Part shown: positions 51,648-60,859 of the stretch, piece by piece
How the letters are laid out: every line of letters starts with the position of its first letter
Numbering within the stretch: position 1 is the stretch's first letter
Assembly (NCBI GenBank): GCA_963847735.1
Contig: CAWKAV010000027.1
Location: 17,719 to 81,718, forward strand
Length of the DNA stretch: 64,000 nt
Source of the DNA: CAWKAV01 sp963847735
GTDB lineage: Bacteria; Desulfobacterota; Desulfuromonadia; Desulfuromonadales; BM103
Direction of reading: 5' to 3'
Program-made: the position numbers and the translations under genes
The notes under the pieces: generated by a model
The model's input: the letters and a program-made list of their open reading frames with translations, nothing else
Told to the model about the DNA's origin: nothing
The model's database searches: none

Positions 51648-51722
51648 AGGCGCGTAGCTCAGTGGGAGAGCACTACACTGACACTGTAGGGGTCGTCAGT
51701 TCAATCCTGACCGTGCCTACCA
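51648..51722 (+). tRNA. tRNA-Val (anticodon GAC)
   Basis: A 75-base tRNA: acceptor AGGCGCG/CGTGCCT with one G-U pair, D arm GCTCAGTGGGAGAGC, anticodon stem CTACA/TGTAG with loop CTGACAC (GAC, reads GUC and GUU), T arm GTCAG-TTCAATC-CTGAC and encoded CCA. It lies 62 bases before thrS. Confidence 0.96.
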
Positions 51723-51743
51723 TAATCTTCCCACCATGCAGCT

Positions 51744-51768
51744 AGAGGCATCTATGGATGCCTCTTTT
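51744..51768 (+). terminator. Hairpin between tRNA-Val and thrS
   Basis: AGAGGCATC and GATGCCTCT form a perfect 9-bp stem with a four-base loop, then three more T. It ends 16 bases before the thrS ATG, so read-through from the tRNA promoter would be limited here; it could be a terminator or an attenuator for thrS. Confidence 0.7.
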
Positions 51769-51784
51769 CGTTAAAGGAGCGAGC

Positions 51785-53701
51785 ATGTCGATGCTGAACA
51801 TAACATTGCCGGATGGAGCCGTGAAAGAAGTCGCCGCAGGAACAACGCCTCTTGATGTGGCCCGTTCCATTGGCGAAGGTCTTGCGCGTCAGACTGTTGC
51901 TGCTTTTCTTGGCGACACGCTGGTTGATGTGTCGACTCCTATCGAATCCGATGTCGCTCTGCGTCTGGTGACGCTCAACACTCCTGAAGGTCTGGAACTC
52001 TATCGTCACTCGACAGCGCATCTCATGGCCCATGCCGTCAAGGAGTTGTTCGGCAGTGAAGTCCAGGTGACCATTGGGCCGGCCATAGAGTCGGGGTTCT
52101 ATTACGACTTCTTCAGTGACTCCCACACCTTCAGTCCGGAAGAGTTTGACCGGATCGAGCAGAAGATGAAGGAACTGGCACAGGCTGACCTGCCGATCGA
52201 ACGTCAGGTCGTCAAGAGTGCTGATGCGATCAAGCTGTTTCGTGAGATGGGTGAAGACTACAAGGTCGAGCTGATAGAAGATCTTGCCGTGGACGAGGTT
52301 ACTCTCTATCGACAGGGTACGTTTGTCGACCTCTGTCGTGGCCCGCATATGCCGTCCACCGGGATGCTCAAGGTCTTCAAGCTGATCAGCGTGGCCGGCG
52401 CCTACTGGCGCGGCAGTGAAAAGAACGCCATGCTGCAGCGCATTTATGCAACGGCCTTTACCGACAAGAAAGACCTCAAGCAATACCTGTACCGCATCGA
52501 GGAAGCCAAGAAGCGTGATCATCGCAAACTCGGTCGTGAACTCGATCTGTTCTCTTTCAGCGAGGAGGTCGGTGCCGGCCTGGTGATCTGGCATCCGAAG
52601 GGTGCCATGCTGAGAACATTGATCGAGGATTTCGAGAGACGCGAGCATCTCAAGCGTGGCTACGATATCGTCATGGGGCCGCAGATTCTGCGCACCGAGC
52701 TGTGGAAAACTTCCGGGCACTTCGATAACTACCGCGAAAATATGTATTTCACCGAAATCGATGAGCAGAGCTACGGCATCAAGCCGATGAACTGCCTGGC
52801 CCACATGCTCATCTACAAGTCGAAGAAGCGTTCTTACCGCGATCTGCCGTTGCGCTATTTCGAGTTGGGAACCGTGCATCGCCACGAGAAGAGCGGCGTT
52901 TTGCACGGCCTGCTGCGCGTGCGCGGCTTCACCCAGGACGATGCCCACATCCTCTGCATGCCGGAGCAGCTTGACGGTGAGATCAAGAACGTCCTCAAGT
53001 TTGTCCAGGATGTCATGGGTATTTTCGGTTTCGAGTATGAGCTGGAGATCTCGACCCGCCCGGAAAAAGCCATCGGCTCAGACGAAGATTGGCAGCGCGC
53101 CACACATGCTTTACAGAGTGCACTCGATGATACCGGCCTCCCTTACGAGATAAATGAGGGTGATGGCGCTTTCTACGGCCCGAAGATCGATATCAAGCTC
53201 AAGGACGCTCTTGACAGGAAGTGGCAATGTGCTACAATCCAGTGCGATTTTACTCTCCCGGAACGGTTTGATCTCACCTACGTCGGGAGTGACGGCGAGA
53301 AGCATCGGCCGGTCATGGTCCACCGGGTCATCCTGGGGGCCATTGAACGTTTTATCGGTGTGCTGATCGAACACTACACCGGCAATTTCCCCCTCTGGAT
53401 TGCCCCGGTTCAAGTCAAGGTCCTCAATGTAACTGACAACCAGGCTGCTTATGTCGAACAGGTTTGTGAGGAGTTACGCTCACAGGGGGTTCGGGTGCAG
53501 TCTGATTTACGTAATGAAAAGCTGGGTTTCAAGATTCGTGAAGCCCAGATGGAAAAAGTTCCGTATATGCTGGTGATCGGCGATCAGGAAGTCGCTGCCG
53601 GCACCGTGACCGCCCGTCATCGCTCCGGTGAAAACCTGGAACCGATGACCCCTGCGGATTTTGTCACATTCATTCAGGAAGAATGCCGTAAGCATCATTA
53701 G
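51785..53701 (+). CDS. thrS: Threonine--tRNA ligase
   Basis: Charges tRNA-Thr and edits misacylated Ser-tRNA. The 638-residue protein has the N-terminal TGS domain (MLNITLPDGAVKEV), the editing domain with HSTAHLMAHAVKEL and the class II core (motif 2 RYFELGTVHRHEKSGVLHG, motif 3 near GAIERFIGVLIEHY), and an anticodon-binding C-terminus. AAAGGAG five bases before the ATG at 51785 supports the start. The gene heads the classical thrS-infC-rpmI-rplT-pheST-ihfA cluster. A hairpin directly upstream may regulate it. Confidence 0.97.
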   Translation: MSMLNITLPDGAVKEVAAGTTPLDVARSIGEGLARQTVAAFLGDTLVDVSTPIESDVALRLVTLNTPEGLELYRHSTAHLMAHAVKELFGSEVQVTIGPAIESGFYYDFFSDSHTFSPEEFDRIEQKMKELAQADLPIERQVVKSADAIKLFREMGEDYKVELIEDLAVDEVTLYRQGTFVDLCRGPHMPSTGMLKVFKLISVAGAYWRGSEKNAMLQRIYATAFTDKKDLKQYLYRIEEAKKRDHRKLGRELDLFSFSEEVGAGLVIWHPKGAMLRTLIEDFERREHLKRGYDIVMGPQILRTELWKTSGHFDNYRENMYFTEIDEQSYGIKPMNCLAHMLIYKSKKRSYRDLPLRYFELGTVHRHEKSGVLHGLLRVRGFTQDDAHILCMPEQLDGEIKNVLKFVQDVMGIFGFEYELEISTRPEKAIGSDEDWQRATHALQSALDDTGLPYEINEGDGAFYGPKIDIKLKDALDRKWQCATIQCDFTLPERFDLTYVGSDGEKHRPVMVHRVILGAIERFIGVLIEHYTGNFPLWIAPVQVKVLNVTDNQAAYVEQVCEELRSQGVRVQSDLRNEKLGFKIREAQMEKVPYMLVIGDQEVAAGTVTARHRSGENLEPMTPADFVTFIQEECRKHH

Positions 53702-53711
53702 GAGGTGCGTC

Positions 53712-54227
53712 ATAAGTAAGGACACAACCAATATCAACCAGGCAATTCGTGCCAGTGAGGTTCGCGTCATCGATGATGAAGCGAATCAGTTGGGCGTCAT
53801 GGACTTGAACTCTGCGTTGCAGGCTGCTGAAGAGCGGGGTCTTGATCTGGTTGAAGTTTCGCCCACGGCGAACCCTCCCGTCTGCCGGATTATGGATTAC
53901 GGCAAGTACAAATACCAGCAGAGCAAACGTGCTGCAGAGGCAAAGAAAAAGCAGGTCCGGGTCGAAATAAAGGAAGTCAAGCTGCGTCCCAAAACCGACG
54001 ACCACGATTACCAGTTCAAGGTCAAGAACGCCGTGCGCTTTCTCGGTGAAGGCAATAAGGTCAAGGTAACAGTCATGTTCCGTGGCCGCGAGGTGACACA
54101 TCCGGAATTCGGCCGCCGCCTTCTTGAGAGAGTTGCAACTGACCTGAAGGAACTCGGCCTGGTTGAAAGTCATCCGAGGATGGCTGGTCGTTTCATGAGC
54201 ATGGTGGTCGGACCACTGAAAAAATAA
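53712..54227 (+). CDS. infC: Translation initiation factor IF-3
   Basis: IF-3 prevents premature subunit joining and checks the start codon. The 171-residue protein has the N domain (NINQAIRASEVRVID, DLVEVSPTANPPVCRIMDYGK) and the C domain (KVTVMFRGREVTHPEFG). No ATG, GTG or TTG fits: the first plausible codon is ATA at 53712, six bases after a perfect GGAGG. A rare start codon is well known for infC (AUU in E. coli), where it lets IF-3 repress its own synthesis, so AUA is likely real. The thrS stop lies 11 bases upstream. Confidence 0.93.
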   Translation: MSKDTTNINQAIRASEVRVIDDEANQLGVMDLNSALQAAEERGLDLVEVSPTANPPVCRIMDYGKYKYQQSKRAAEAKKKQVRVEIKEVKLRPKTDDHDYQFKVKNAVRFLGEGNKVKVTVMFRGREVTHPEFGRRLLERVATDLKELGLVESHPRMAGRFMSMVVGPLKK

Positions 54228-54290
54228 ACTGACGGGTTAAGGCTGATCAGCCCTGCCGTTACAGATTGATAAAAAATAAGGAGAAGAGCA

Positions 54291-54488
54291 ATGCCCAAGA
54301 TTAAGACTAACCGTGGAGCTGCCAAGCGTTTCAGCAAGACCGGAACCGGCAAAATCCGTCGCAATAAGGCCTTTAGCAGCCATATTCTGACCAAAAAATC
54401 GACCAAACGTAAACGTGATCTGCGTCGGGCGACCCTGGTAGATAAGAGCGACGTCAAGAATATCCGCTGTTTGATCCCTTATCTTTAA
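54291..54488 (+). CDS. rpmI: 50S ribosomal protein L35
   Basis: A 65-residue, very basic protein starting MPKIKTNRGAAKRFSKTGTG, the standard L35 N-terminus, with a KKSTKRKRDLR middle. AAGGAGAAG lies upstream. A short GGCTGATCAGCC palindrome lies in the leader between infC and this gene, a region where L20 usually represses the operon; no firm operator can be drawn. Confidence 0.97.
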   Translation: MPKIKTNRGAAKRFSKTGTGKIRRNKAFSSHILTKKSTKRKRDLRRATLVDKSDVKNIRCLIPYL

Positions 54489-54604
54489 GCTTTAAGCTGT
54501 AAGGGGTACAGTACAACAACTCGTGAACTGTGGGGTTTAATCTCTCCCCCTGCAGATCCGGGTGCGGGGCAACCCGTTTAACTGATTCTTAAGGAGAACA
54601 AGCT

Positions 54605-54961
54605 ATGCCAAGAGTAAAAAGAGGCTTTAAAGCCAGACGCAGAAGGAACAAGGTCTTAAAACTTGCCAAAGGTTTTCGTGGCGCGCGCAGTAAACTGTTC
54701 CGGAGCGCGACCGAAGCCGTCGATCGTGCCCTGAATTATGCTTACCGTGACCGCCGTGTTCGCAAACGCGACTTCCGCGCTCTCTGGATCGCCCGGATCA
54801 ACGCCGCTGCCCGGGATAACGGCCTCTCCTACAGCCGCCTGATTCACGGCCTGAAGCTAGCCGAGATCGGGATTGATCGCAAAATTCTGGCTCTGTTAGC
54901 TGTCACCGACCCCACGGGTTTTGGCTCCATCGTCGAGAGAGCCAAGTCCCAGCTTCAGTAA
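54605..54961 (+). CDS. rplT: 50S ribosomal protein L20
   Basis: The 118-residue L20 starts MPRVKRGFKARRRRNKVLK, needed early in 50S assembly; in many bacteria it also represses its own operon. GLSYSRLIHGLKLAEI near the C-terminus is conserved. AAGGAGAAC lies ten bases upstream. A perfect terminator follows. Confidence 0.97.
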   Translation: MPRVKRGFKARRRRNKVLKLAKGFRGARSKLFRSATEAVDRALNYAYRDRRVRKRDFRALWIARINAAARDNGLSYSRLIHGLKLAEIGIDRKILALLAVTDPTGFGSIVERAKSQLQ

Positions 54962-54975
54962 CTGCCAAGCGCAAA

Positions 54976-55007
54976 AGAGATGGGGCCTTCCCCATCTCTT
55001 TTTTTTT
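54976..55007 (+). terminator. Terminator after rplT
   Basis: AGAGATGGGG and CCCCATCTCT form a perfect 10-bp stem with a CCTT loop, followed by nine T. It ends the ribosomal part of the cluster before pheS. Confidence 0.95.
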
Positions 55008-55060
55008 AAGATATGGCCAAGCTTTTCGCCTGGCTTGAGTATTCTCTGGTCTGGAATATT

Positions 55061-56077
55061 ATGAAAGATAAACTGAACAAGATCGAGACAGCAGCGCTGC
55101 AATCGGCTGCAGAAGTTGCAACCGAGGTTGAACTGCAACAGGTTCGTGCCCGCTATCTGGGTAAAAAGGGTGAAATCACGGCCGTGATGAAGGGGATGGG
55201 CCAACTGTCCCCGCAGGAGCGTCCGCTGATCGGCGCCCTCGCCAACGAGGTCAAGGATCGTCTGGAGGCAGCTTTTGCCGCGCGTCTGGAAAATTTGCGT
55301 CAGGAAATCATGCAGCAAAAGCTTGCCGGTGAACGCCTCGACGTGACCTTGCCCGGACGCAGGCAAAGGCGCGGGTCCAAACACCCGATTACCCAGGTCA
55401 CAGAAGAGGTCGTGTCAATCTTTGCCGCCCTGGGTTTCGGTGTTGCGGAAGGGCCAGAGATCGAAAAGGATTTCTATAACTTCGAAGCCTTGAATATCCC
55501 TAAAGATCATCCCGCTCGTGACATGCAGGACACTTTCTACGTCTCTGAAGAGGTTGTGCTGCGCACCCATACATCACCGGTGCAGATTCGGACCATGCTC
55601 AAACATCAGCCTCCGGTCCGTGTGGTTGCTCCCGGCACCGTTTACCGTCGCGATTCCGACATCACGCACAGTCCCATGTTTCACCAGATCGAGGGTTTCC
55701 TGGTCGACCGCAAAGTCACTTTCGGCGATCTCAAGGGCATTCTGACCACGTTTATCAACGAATTCTTCGGCCAGAATGTCGACGTCCGTTTCCGGCCCTC
55801 ATTCTTCCCCTTCACGGAACCGAGCGCAGAGGTCGATATCCAATGTGTGATCTGCGGTGGCAGCGGCTGTCGTGTTTGCGGACAGTCCGGTTGGCTGGAA
55901 ATCCTCGGCAGCGGCATGATCGATCCGGAAGTTTTTAAATCGGTCGGTTACGACCCCGAGCTTTACAGCGGCTTCGCCTTTGGTATGGGCATCGAACGAA
56001 TCGCCATGCTCAAATATGGTGTCAACGATCTGCGGCTTTTCTTCGAAAATGACCTGCGTTTCCTGAGGCAGTTTTAA
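55061..56077 (+). CDS. pheS: Phenylalanine--tRNA ligase alpha subunit
   Basis: The catalytic alpha chain of the (alpha-beta)2 enzyme. The 338-residue protein has an N-terminal coiled coil (ARYLGKKGEITAVMKGMG), then the class II core: HPITQVTEEVVSIFAALGF, DTFYVSEE, LRTHTSPVQIRTM, YRRDSDITHSPMFHQIEGF and FGMGIERIAMLKYGV. The ATG at 55061 is preferred over 55013 because it gives the family length and start. The pheT gene follows 58 bases later. The rplT terminator lies upstream, so a promoter or partial read-through is needed. Confidence 0.95.
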   Translation: MKDKLNKIETAALQSAAEVATEVELQQVRARYLGKKGEITAVMKGMGQLSPQERPLIGALANEVKDRLEAAFAARLENLRQEIMQQKLAGERLDVTLPGRRQRRGSKHPITQVTEEVVSIFAALGFGVAEGPEIEKDFYNFEALNIPKDHPARDMQDTFYVSEEVVLRTHTSPVQIRTMLKHQPPVRVVAPGTVYRRDSDITHSPMFHQIEGFLVDRKVTFGDLKGILTTFINEFFGQNVDVRFRPSFFPFTEPSAEVDIQCVICGGSGCRVCGQSGWLEILGSGMIDPEVFKSVGYDPELYSGFAFGMGIERIAMLKYGVNDLRLFFENDLRFLRQF

Positions 56078-56135
56078 ACGCTTCACCTTTCACTTTTAAC
56101 TTTTTTTCGGTTTTGTCTCACAAAGGACTTAGAGC

Positions 56136-58550
56136 ATGAAAGTCACCTTGAACTGGCTCAAGGATTATGTCGATTTTGATCTTTCCGCCGCCGATCTTTC
56201 CCACCGCCTGACCATGGTTGGTCTTGAGGTCGACGCCATGGAACACCTTGGTGAAGGCCTGGATGGTGTCATTGTCGCCCGGCTTGCCGACGTTCAGCCC
56301 CATCCTGACGCCGAGCGCCTGACTGTCTGCAAGGTTGAAACGGGAAGTGTGACCCAGCAGGTTGTCTGCGGTGCAAAAAATCACAAGACCGGCGACCTGG
56401 TGGCGCTGGCACAGGTCGGCACCCTGCTGCCCGGCGATTTTAAAATCAAAAAATCAAAAATACGCGGCCAGGAGTCGTGTGGCATGCTTTGCTCTGTCAG
56501 TGAACTCGGCCTGGCCGACGAGTCCGACGGCATCCTGATCCTGCCGCAGGGTCTGACACTTGGGCAGCCGGTCATGAAGGAGCTGGGCCTCAAGGACGTC
56601 ATGTATGAAATCGGCCTGACTCCAAACCGGCCCGATTGCCTGAGCGTCGTTGGCGTGGCCCGTGAGGTTTCGGCTATGGTTGCGGCGCCATTGCGGTTGC
56701 CCGAGATCATCATTGCCGAGAGCAATAACCAGGCCTCTGCAAAAACCTCGGTAACGATTGAAGATGCAGATCTTTGTCCCCGATATGCCGCGCGGCTGAT
56801 CGAGAACGTCAAGATCGGTCCTTCGCCTGCATGGCTGTCAAGACGTCTGGAATCGGTTGGCATGCGTTCTATCAACAACGTCGTCGACATCACCAACTTT
56901 GTCATGATGGAGCTGGGGCAGCCTCTGCACGCTTTCGATTTCAACCTGTTGAACGAACAGCGCATCGTCGTGCGTCGCGCCCATGATGGTGACCGGTTTA
57001 CGACGCTCGATGGTCAGGTCCGCACCTTGATGGCCTCCGACCTGGTGATCTGCGATGGCGATGGGGCGGTCGCCCTGGCGGGCATTATGGGGGGTGGCAA
57101 TTCGGAAGTCAGTCCGGAAACCACCAACATCCTTCTGGAGAGTGCTTTCTTCAACCCCACGACTATACGCCGTACCAGCAAACGCCTGGGCCTGCATACC
57201 GAATCTTCGCATCGTTTCGAACGCGGTGCTGATGTTGACATGGTGCCGCTGGCGCTGGATCGGGCCGCTGCCCTGATGGCCGGGTTGGCTGGCGGCAGGA
57301 TTGCCGCTGGCGTGGTTGATGTTTATCCGGAAAAGTTGTCCCGCCGGAATGTCACGGTGACCGCCTGGCGGACCAGTGAAGTGCTTGGTCTGGAGGTAGA
57401 TGCCGATGATATCCACGGCAGACTTAGTTCCATCGGTTTGAAATGTAAGCACCTGATTGATCGGCAGGATGGTGCGATCAATGTGGAAATCCCCCATTTC
57501 CGTCCCGATCTTGAGCGCGAGATTGACCTGATTGAAGAAGTCGCCCGTTTGATCGGTTATGATCGCCTGCCGGTGACCATGCCGGTCAGCAGCCTGACCT
57601 GTCAGCAACTTCCCAGGCATTTCTCCCTTGAGCGCCAGACGCGCGACCGGATGGTTCATCTGGGGTATGCCGAGATCATCAATTACTCATTTTTCAACGC
57701 GGAAAGTCTCAACAGAATCGGTCTCGCCACGGCTGATCACAGGCGGCAGAATGTACAGATTCTCAACCCTCTGACAGAAGAGCAGGGCAGTATGAGGACG
57801 ACACTGGTGCCGGGTCTGCTGGAGACGGCAAGCCGCAACCTTGCCTATCGCAGTGAAGATCTGGCTCTCTTTGAACTGCGGCCTGTCTTTCAACCCGTCG
57901 ATGGTGCAGAATTGCCCTGTGAGGGGTTGCGCTTGACCGCCTTGCTCTGTGGCCGTCGTGAACCGCTGGGTTGGGCGCAGTCCGCTGAAAAATCAGATTT
58001 TTTCGATATGAAGGGGACCGTTGAACAACTCCTGGCCAATTTACGAATTACTGATGTGAACTGGCAGACTGAACACGATGAGCCTTTTTATCATCCAGGC
58101 AAATCCTGTGCGATTTACCAGGGGGAAAAGCTGCTTGGAACGCTGGGTGAACTCCATCCCCAGGTTTTGCACAATTTTGACCTCGGTCAATCCGCGGTCC
58201 TTTGTGACTTGGATATGGAGGCTGTTTTTGAAATCGGTGGTGGCACCGCCCGGTTCCAGCCATTGTCGCGTTTCCCTGATGTCCAGCGCGATTCCGCCTT
58301 CCTGCTCGATGCCGACATCCCGGCACAGCAGGTGTTTGCCGTGCTTGGCCAGGTAAAGCTTAAAGATCTCGAGAGGATTGAGCTCTTCGATGTCTACTGC
58401 GGCGAAGGGGTTCCCGCTGGCAAGAGGAGCCTGGCGATCCGCGCCTGTTACCGCGCCATGGATCGCACGCTGACCGATGAACTGATCCAGAATCTTCACG
58501 GAAAGCTGATCAGGGCGATGGAAAAGGAACTGGGGGCAGAACTCAGGTAA
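56136..58550 (+). CDS. pheT: Phenylalanine--tRNA ligase beta subunit
   Basis: This 804-residue beta chain holds the editing site and tRNA-binding elements. It starts KVTLNWLKDYVDFDLSAADL, has an EMAP/tRNA-binding domain (VCGAKNHKTGD, ESCGMLCSVSELGL), B3/4 editing domain (IGLTPNRPDCLSVVGVAREV), B5 domain, class II-like core and a C-terminal anticodon-binding FDX-ACB domain (YRAMDRTLTDELI). The length is typical. It follows pheS in the operon. Confidence 0.97.
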   Translation: MKVTLNWLKDYVDFDLSAADLSHRLTMVGLEVDAMEHLGEGLDGVIVARLADVQPHPDAERLTVCKVETGSVTQQVVCGAKNHKTGDLVALAQVGTLLPGDFKIKKSKIRGQESCGMLCSVSELGLADESDGILILPQGLTLGQPVMKELGLKDVMYEIGLTPNRPDCLSVVGVAREVSAMVAAPLRLPEIIIAESNNQASAKTSVTIEDADLCPRYAARLIENVKIGPSPAWLSRRLESVGMRSINNVVDITNFVMMELGQPLHAFDFNLLNEQRIVVRRAHDGDRFTTLDGQVRTLMASDLVICDGDGAVALAGIMGGGNSEVSPETTNILLESAFFNPTTIRRTSKRLGLHTESSHRFERGADVDMVPLALDRAAALMAGLAGGRIAAGVVDVYPEKLSRRNVTVTAWRTSEVLGLEVDADDIHGRLSSIGLKCKHLIDRQDGAINVEIPHFRPDLEREIDLIEEVARLIGYDRLPVTMPVSSLTCQQLPRHFSLERQTRDRMVHLGYAEIINYSFFNAESLNRIGLATADHRRQNVQILNPLTEEQGSMRTTLVPGLLETASRNLAYRSEDLALFELRPVFQPVDGAELPCEGLRLTALLCGRREPLGWAQSAEKSDFFDMKGTVEQLLANLRITDVNWQTEHDEPFYHPGKSCAIYQGEKLLGTLGELHPQVLHNFDLGQSAVLCDLDMEAVFEIGGGTARFQPLSRFPDVQRDSAFLLDADIPAQQVFAVLGQVKLKDLERIELFDVYCGEGVPAGKRSLAIRACYRAMDRTLTDELIQNLHGKLIRAMEKELGAELR

Positions 58551-58632
58551 AAAAACCAGTTGCTTAGCATGTTCAGGGTGTGATATAAAAACGTGAAAAT
58601 TCGCGTAGATATCAATCAGGAGGTGGATTTGT

Positions 58633-58917
58633 ATGACAAAGGCGGACCTTGTCGAAAATGTATATCTGAAGACCGGTTTCTCTAAAAAGGAGTCCGCTGA
58701 GATCGTCGAGATGGTTTTCGATATCATGAAGACTACTCTGGAGGACGGCGACAAGATCAAAATTGCCGGTTTCGGAAATTTTGTCGTTAAGGACAAAGCC
58801 ACTCGTCGTGGCCGTAATCCTCAAACCGGTGATGAGATCGAAATTTCTTCCCGCCGGATCCTGACCTTCAAGCCGAGCCAGGTTCTCAAAGCGGCAATTA
58901 ACGGGTCGGAGGACTAA
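58633..58917 (+). CDS. ihfA: Integration host factor alpha subunit
   Basis: This 94-residue DNA-bending protein of the HU/IHF family sharply bends DNA as a heterodimer with IHF-beta. Motifs are MTKADLVENVYLKTGFSKKE and the beta-arm region FGNFVVKDKATRRGRNPQTG with the intercalating Pro. AGGAGGTG lies upstream of the ATG. Its place right after pheT is conserved from enterobacteria to deltaproteobacteria. MerR follows 36 bases later. Confidence 0.95.
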   Translation: MTKADLVENVYLKTGFSKKESAEIVEMVFDIMKTTLEDGDKIKIAGFGNFVVKDKATRRGRNPQTGDEIEISSRRILTFKPSQVLKAAINGSED

Positions 58918-58953
58918 TAACGGTCCGCTTCGCCATCTCCGGGGTTTCGGCGC

Positions 58954-59358
58954 ATGGACTTTCAGATTCCCGACAAACTTTATTACAAAATCGGTGAAGT
59001 AGCCAAATTCACCGGTGTTAAAACTCATGTTCTTCGTTACTGGGAGACCGAGTTTTCATCTATTCGTCCCAACAAGAGCCGCAGCAACCAGCGGCTCTAT
59101 CGAAAGCAGGATGTCGATCTTATCCTGCACCTGAAAGATCTTCTCTACAACCAGGGTTTTACTATTGCCGGCGCGCGCAAAAAACTGCGTGAGAAACCTG
59201 CAAAGAAGGTTGCGGAACCGGTGGCCAAAAGCCGGGCCAAGGTTGCCGCTGACGATCAGCTGACCTTGCCCCTTGCGGGCTCTTATGATCCGAAAATTCT
59301 CAAGGAAATCCGTATGGATATCCTGCGTCTCAAGAAGAGCCTGGAACCCGGGCCTTGA
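58954..59358 (+). CDS. MerR family transcriptional regulator
   Basis: This 134-residue protein has an N-terminal MerR winged helix-turn-helix (YYKIGEVAKFTGVKTHVLRYWETEF, then RLYRKQDVDLILHLKDLLYNQGFTIAGARK). It continues with a basic linker and a short helical end that has no cysteine-rich or drug-binding sensor domain. Short MerR proteins at this position after ihfA are common in deltaproteobacteria; targets are unknown. The start ATG lies 36 bases after ihfA, so co-transcription is likely. Confidence 0.9.
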   Translation: MDFQIPDKLYYKIGEVAKFTGVKTHVLRYWETEFSSIRPNKSRSNQRLYRKQDVDLILHLKDLLYNQGFTIAGARKKLREKPAKKVAEPVAKSRAKVAADDQLTLPLAGSYDPKILKEIRMDILRLKKSLEPGP

Positions 59359-59430
59359 GTTGTCGCCGCCTTTTGAAAGCAGGCCTTGAGTTGTTGTGGC
59401 CTTTTCCCTTATTCGCCTGAAGCAACCCCC

Positions 59431-60213
59431 GTGTTGATTTTATTGACTAACGACGATGGAATTCATTCAGCCGGTCTGCAGGCTTTGGCCGATCATCTGC
59501 AGAAGTTCGGCCGGGTGGCCGTGGTCGCTCCTGACCGGGAACGGAGTGCCGTCGGCCATGCCTTGACTCTACATTCACCCTTGCGTGCCGAAGAGGTTGG
59601 CAAAGATCGTTGGGCCATCAGCGGAACGCCCACGGATGCTGTTATCCTCGGCATCCAGACCTTGCTGAAAGAGAAACCCGACCTGGTCATCTCCGGAATC
59701 AACAAGGGCGGCAACATGGGCGACGACCTGACCTACTCGGGAACGGTCGCTGCCGCTATGGAGGCGACCCTTATGGGTATTCCGGCGATGGCGATTTCCC
59801 TTGCCGCGCAGAGTTTCAAGTATGATGATTTTGTTGGTGCCGCACGTGTTGCCGGCCAATTGGCGGCTACCGTACTCAGACATGGCCTGCCGGCGGACAC
59901 TTTTGTTAATATCAATGTGCCGGATAAAAAACCACTTGGTATTCAGCTGACCAGGCAGGGCAAGCGGGTCTACGAAGATGCCGTGGTGCAGAACCTCGAT
60001 CCCCGCGGGCGTTCCTACTACTGGATCGGAGCCGGCAAGCTCGATTTTCAGAACCTGCCGGGGACTGATTTTCATGCTGTGCACAACGGTTATGTCTCGG
60101 TCACTCCCTTGCATCTTGACTTGACCAATTATGCCGCAATCGATCGACTGCGGCAGTGGCACCTGGATGCGCTGCCTGTAGATGACAGCGATGCAGACCG
60201 TCCTCATGAATAA
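59431..60213 (+). CDS. surE: 5'/3'-nucleotidase SurE
   Basis: SurE removes phosphate from nucleoside 5'- and 3'-monophosphates and is linked to stationary-phase survival. The 260-residue protein begins LILLTNDDGIHSAGLQAL (metal-binding DD), has VVAPDRERSAVGHALTL and SGINKGGNMGDDLTYSGTVAAAMEA. The GTG at 59431 gives the conserved N-terminus; the frame is open to 59386 but without a better start, and no clear ribosome-binding site is seen. It overlaps pcm by eight bases. Confidence 0.94.
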   Translation: MLILLTNDDGIHSAGLQALADHLQKFGRVAVVAPDRERSAVGHALTLHSPLRAEEVGKDRWAISGTPTDAVILGIQTLLKEKPDLVISGINKGGNMGDDLTYSGTVAAAMEATLMGIPAMAISLAAQSFKYDDFVGAARVAGQLAATVLRHGLPADTFVNINVPDKKPLGIQLTRQGKRVYEDAVVQNLDPRGRSYYWIGAGKLDFQNLPGTDFHAVHNGYVSVTPLHLDLTNYAAIDRLRQWHLDALPVDDSDADRPHE

Positions 60214-60859
60214 TTTTTCCATTGCGCGCCGACGTATGGTCGAAGAACAGGTGATAGCCCGTGGCATCACCGATCAACGGGTGATCGAAGCCATGCTCAA
60301 AGTTCCCCGCCACAAGTTCGTCGAGCAGGCGCTGGAGGGCCAGGCTTACCAGGATGCCCCTTTGCCGATCGGTGAAAAACAGACAATCTCCCAGCCCTAC
60401 ATGGTGGCGGTTATGAGCGAGTCTCTTGCCCTGCAGGGCGATGAGACCGTTCTTGAAGTCGGAACCGGTTCCGGTTACCAGGCCGCAGTTCTTGCCCTGC
60501 TTGCCGACCGGGTTTTCTCCCTGGAACGTATTCCGATCCTGGCACGTCGTGCCCGCAAGGTGCTTGATGAGTGCGGCTTCAGCAAGGTCAATATCCGCCT
60601 GGCGGACGGCACCGAAGGTTGGCAAGATATGGCCCCGTTCGACGCTATTATCGTCACCGCCGGGGCTCCCGAAGTCCCGCAGAACTATCTTGACCAGTTG
60701 GCTCTGAACGGACGTCTGGTCATTCCGGTCGGAGATCGGGAGAGCCAGGTGCTCATGCGCGTTACACGCGGTGGAGAAAACAAATATCAACAGGAACAGC
60801 TGCTGGGGTGTCGTTTTGTTCCTCTCATTGGCAACCACGGCTGGCAGCAATGCGACTGA
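60206..60859 (+). CDS. pcm: Protein-L-isoaspartate O-methyltransferase
   Basis: Pcm methylates isoaspartyl residues to start repair of aged proteins. The 217-residue protein has IARRRMVEEQVIARGI, the SAM loop EVGTGSGYQAAVLALL and VTAGAPEVPQNYLDQL. The ATG at 60206, overlapping the surE stop, gives the family N-terminus; in-frame ATGs at 60182 and 60191 are alternatives. It lies in the surE-pcm-nlpD-rpoS survival cluster, and its end overlaps the next gene by ten bases. Confidence 0.94.
   Translation: MNNFSIARRRMVEEQVIARGITDQRVIEAMLKVPRHKFVEQALEGQAYQDAPLPIGEKQTISQPYMVAVMSESLALQGDETVLEVGTGSGYQAAVLALLADRVFSLERIPILARRARKVLDECGFSKVNIRLADGTEGWQDMAPFDAIIVTAGAPEVPQNYLDQLALNGRLVIPVGDRESQVLMRVTRGGENKYQQEQLLGCRFVPLIGNHGWQQCD

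Noticed and set aside
51752..52948. A 398-codon frame antisense to thrS
   Set aside because: The plus strand encodes an unmistakable ThrS; the antisense product has no recognisable motif.
56838..57659. A 273-codon frame antisense to pheT
   Set aside because: Shadow of PheT without domains or a ribosome-binding site.
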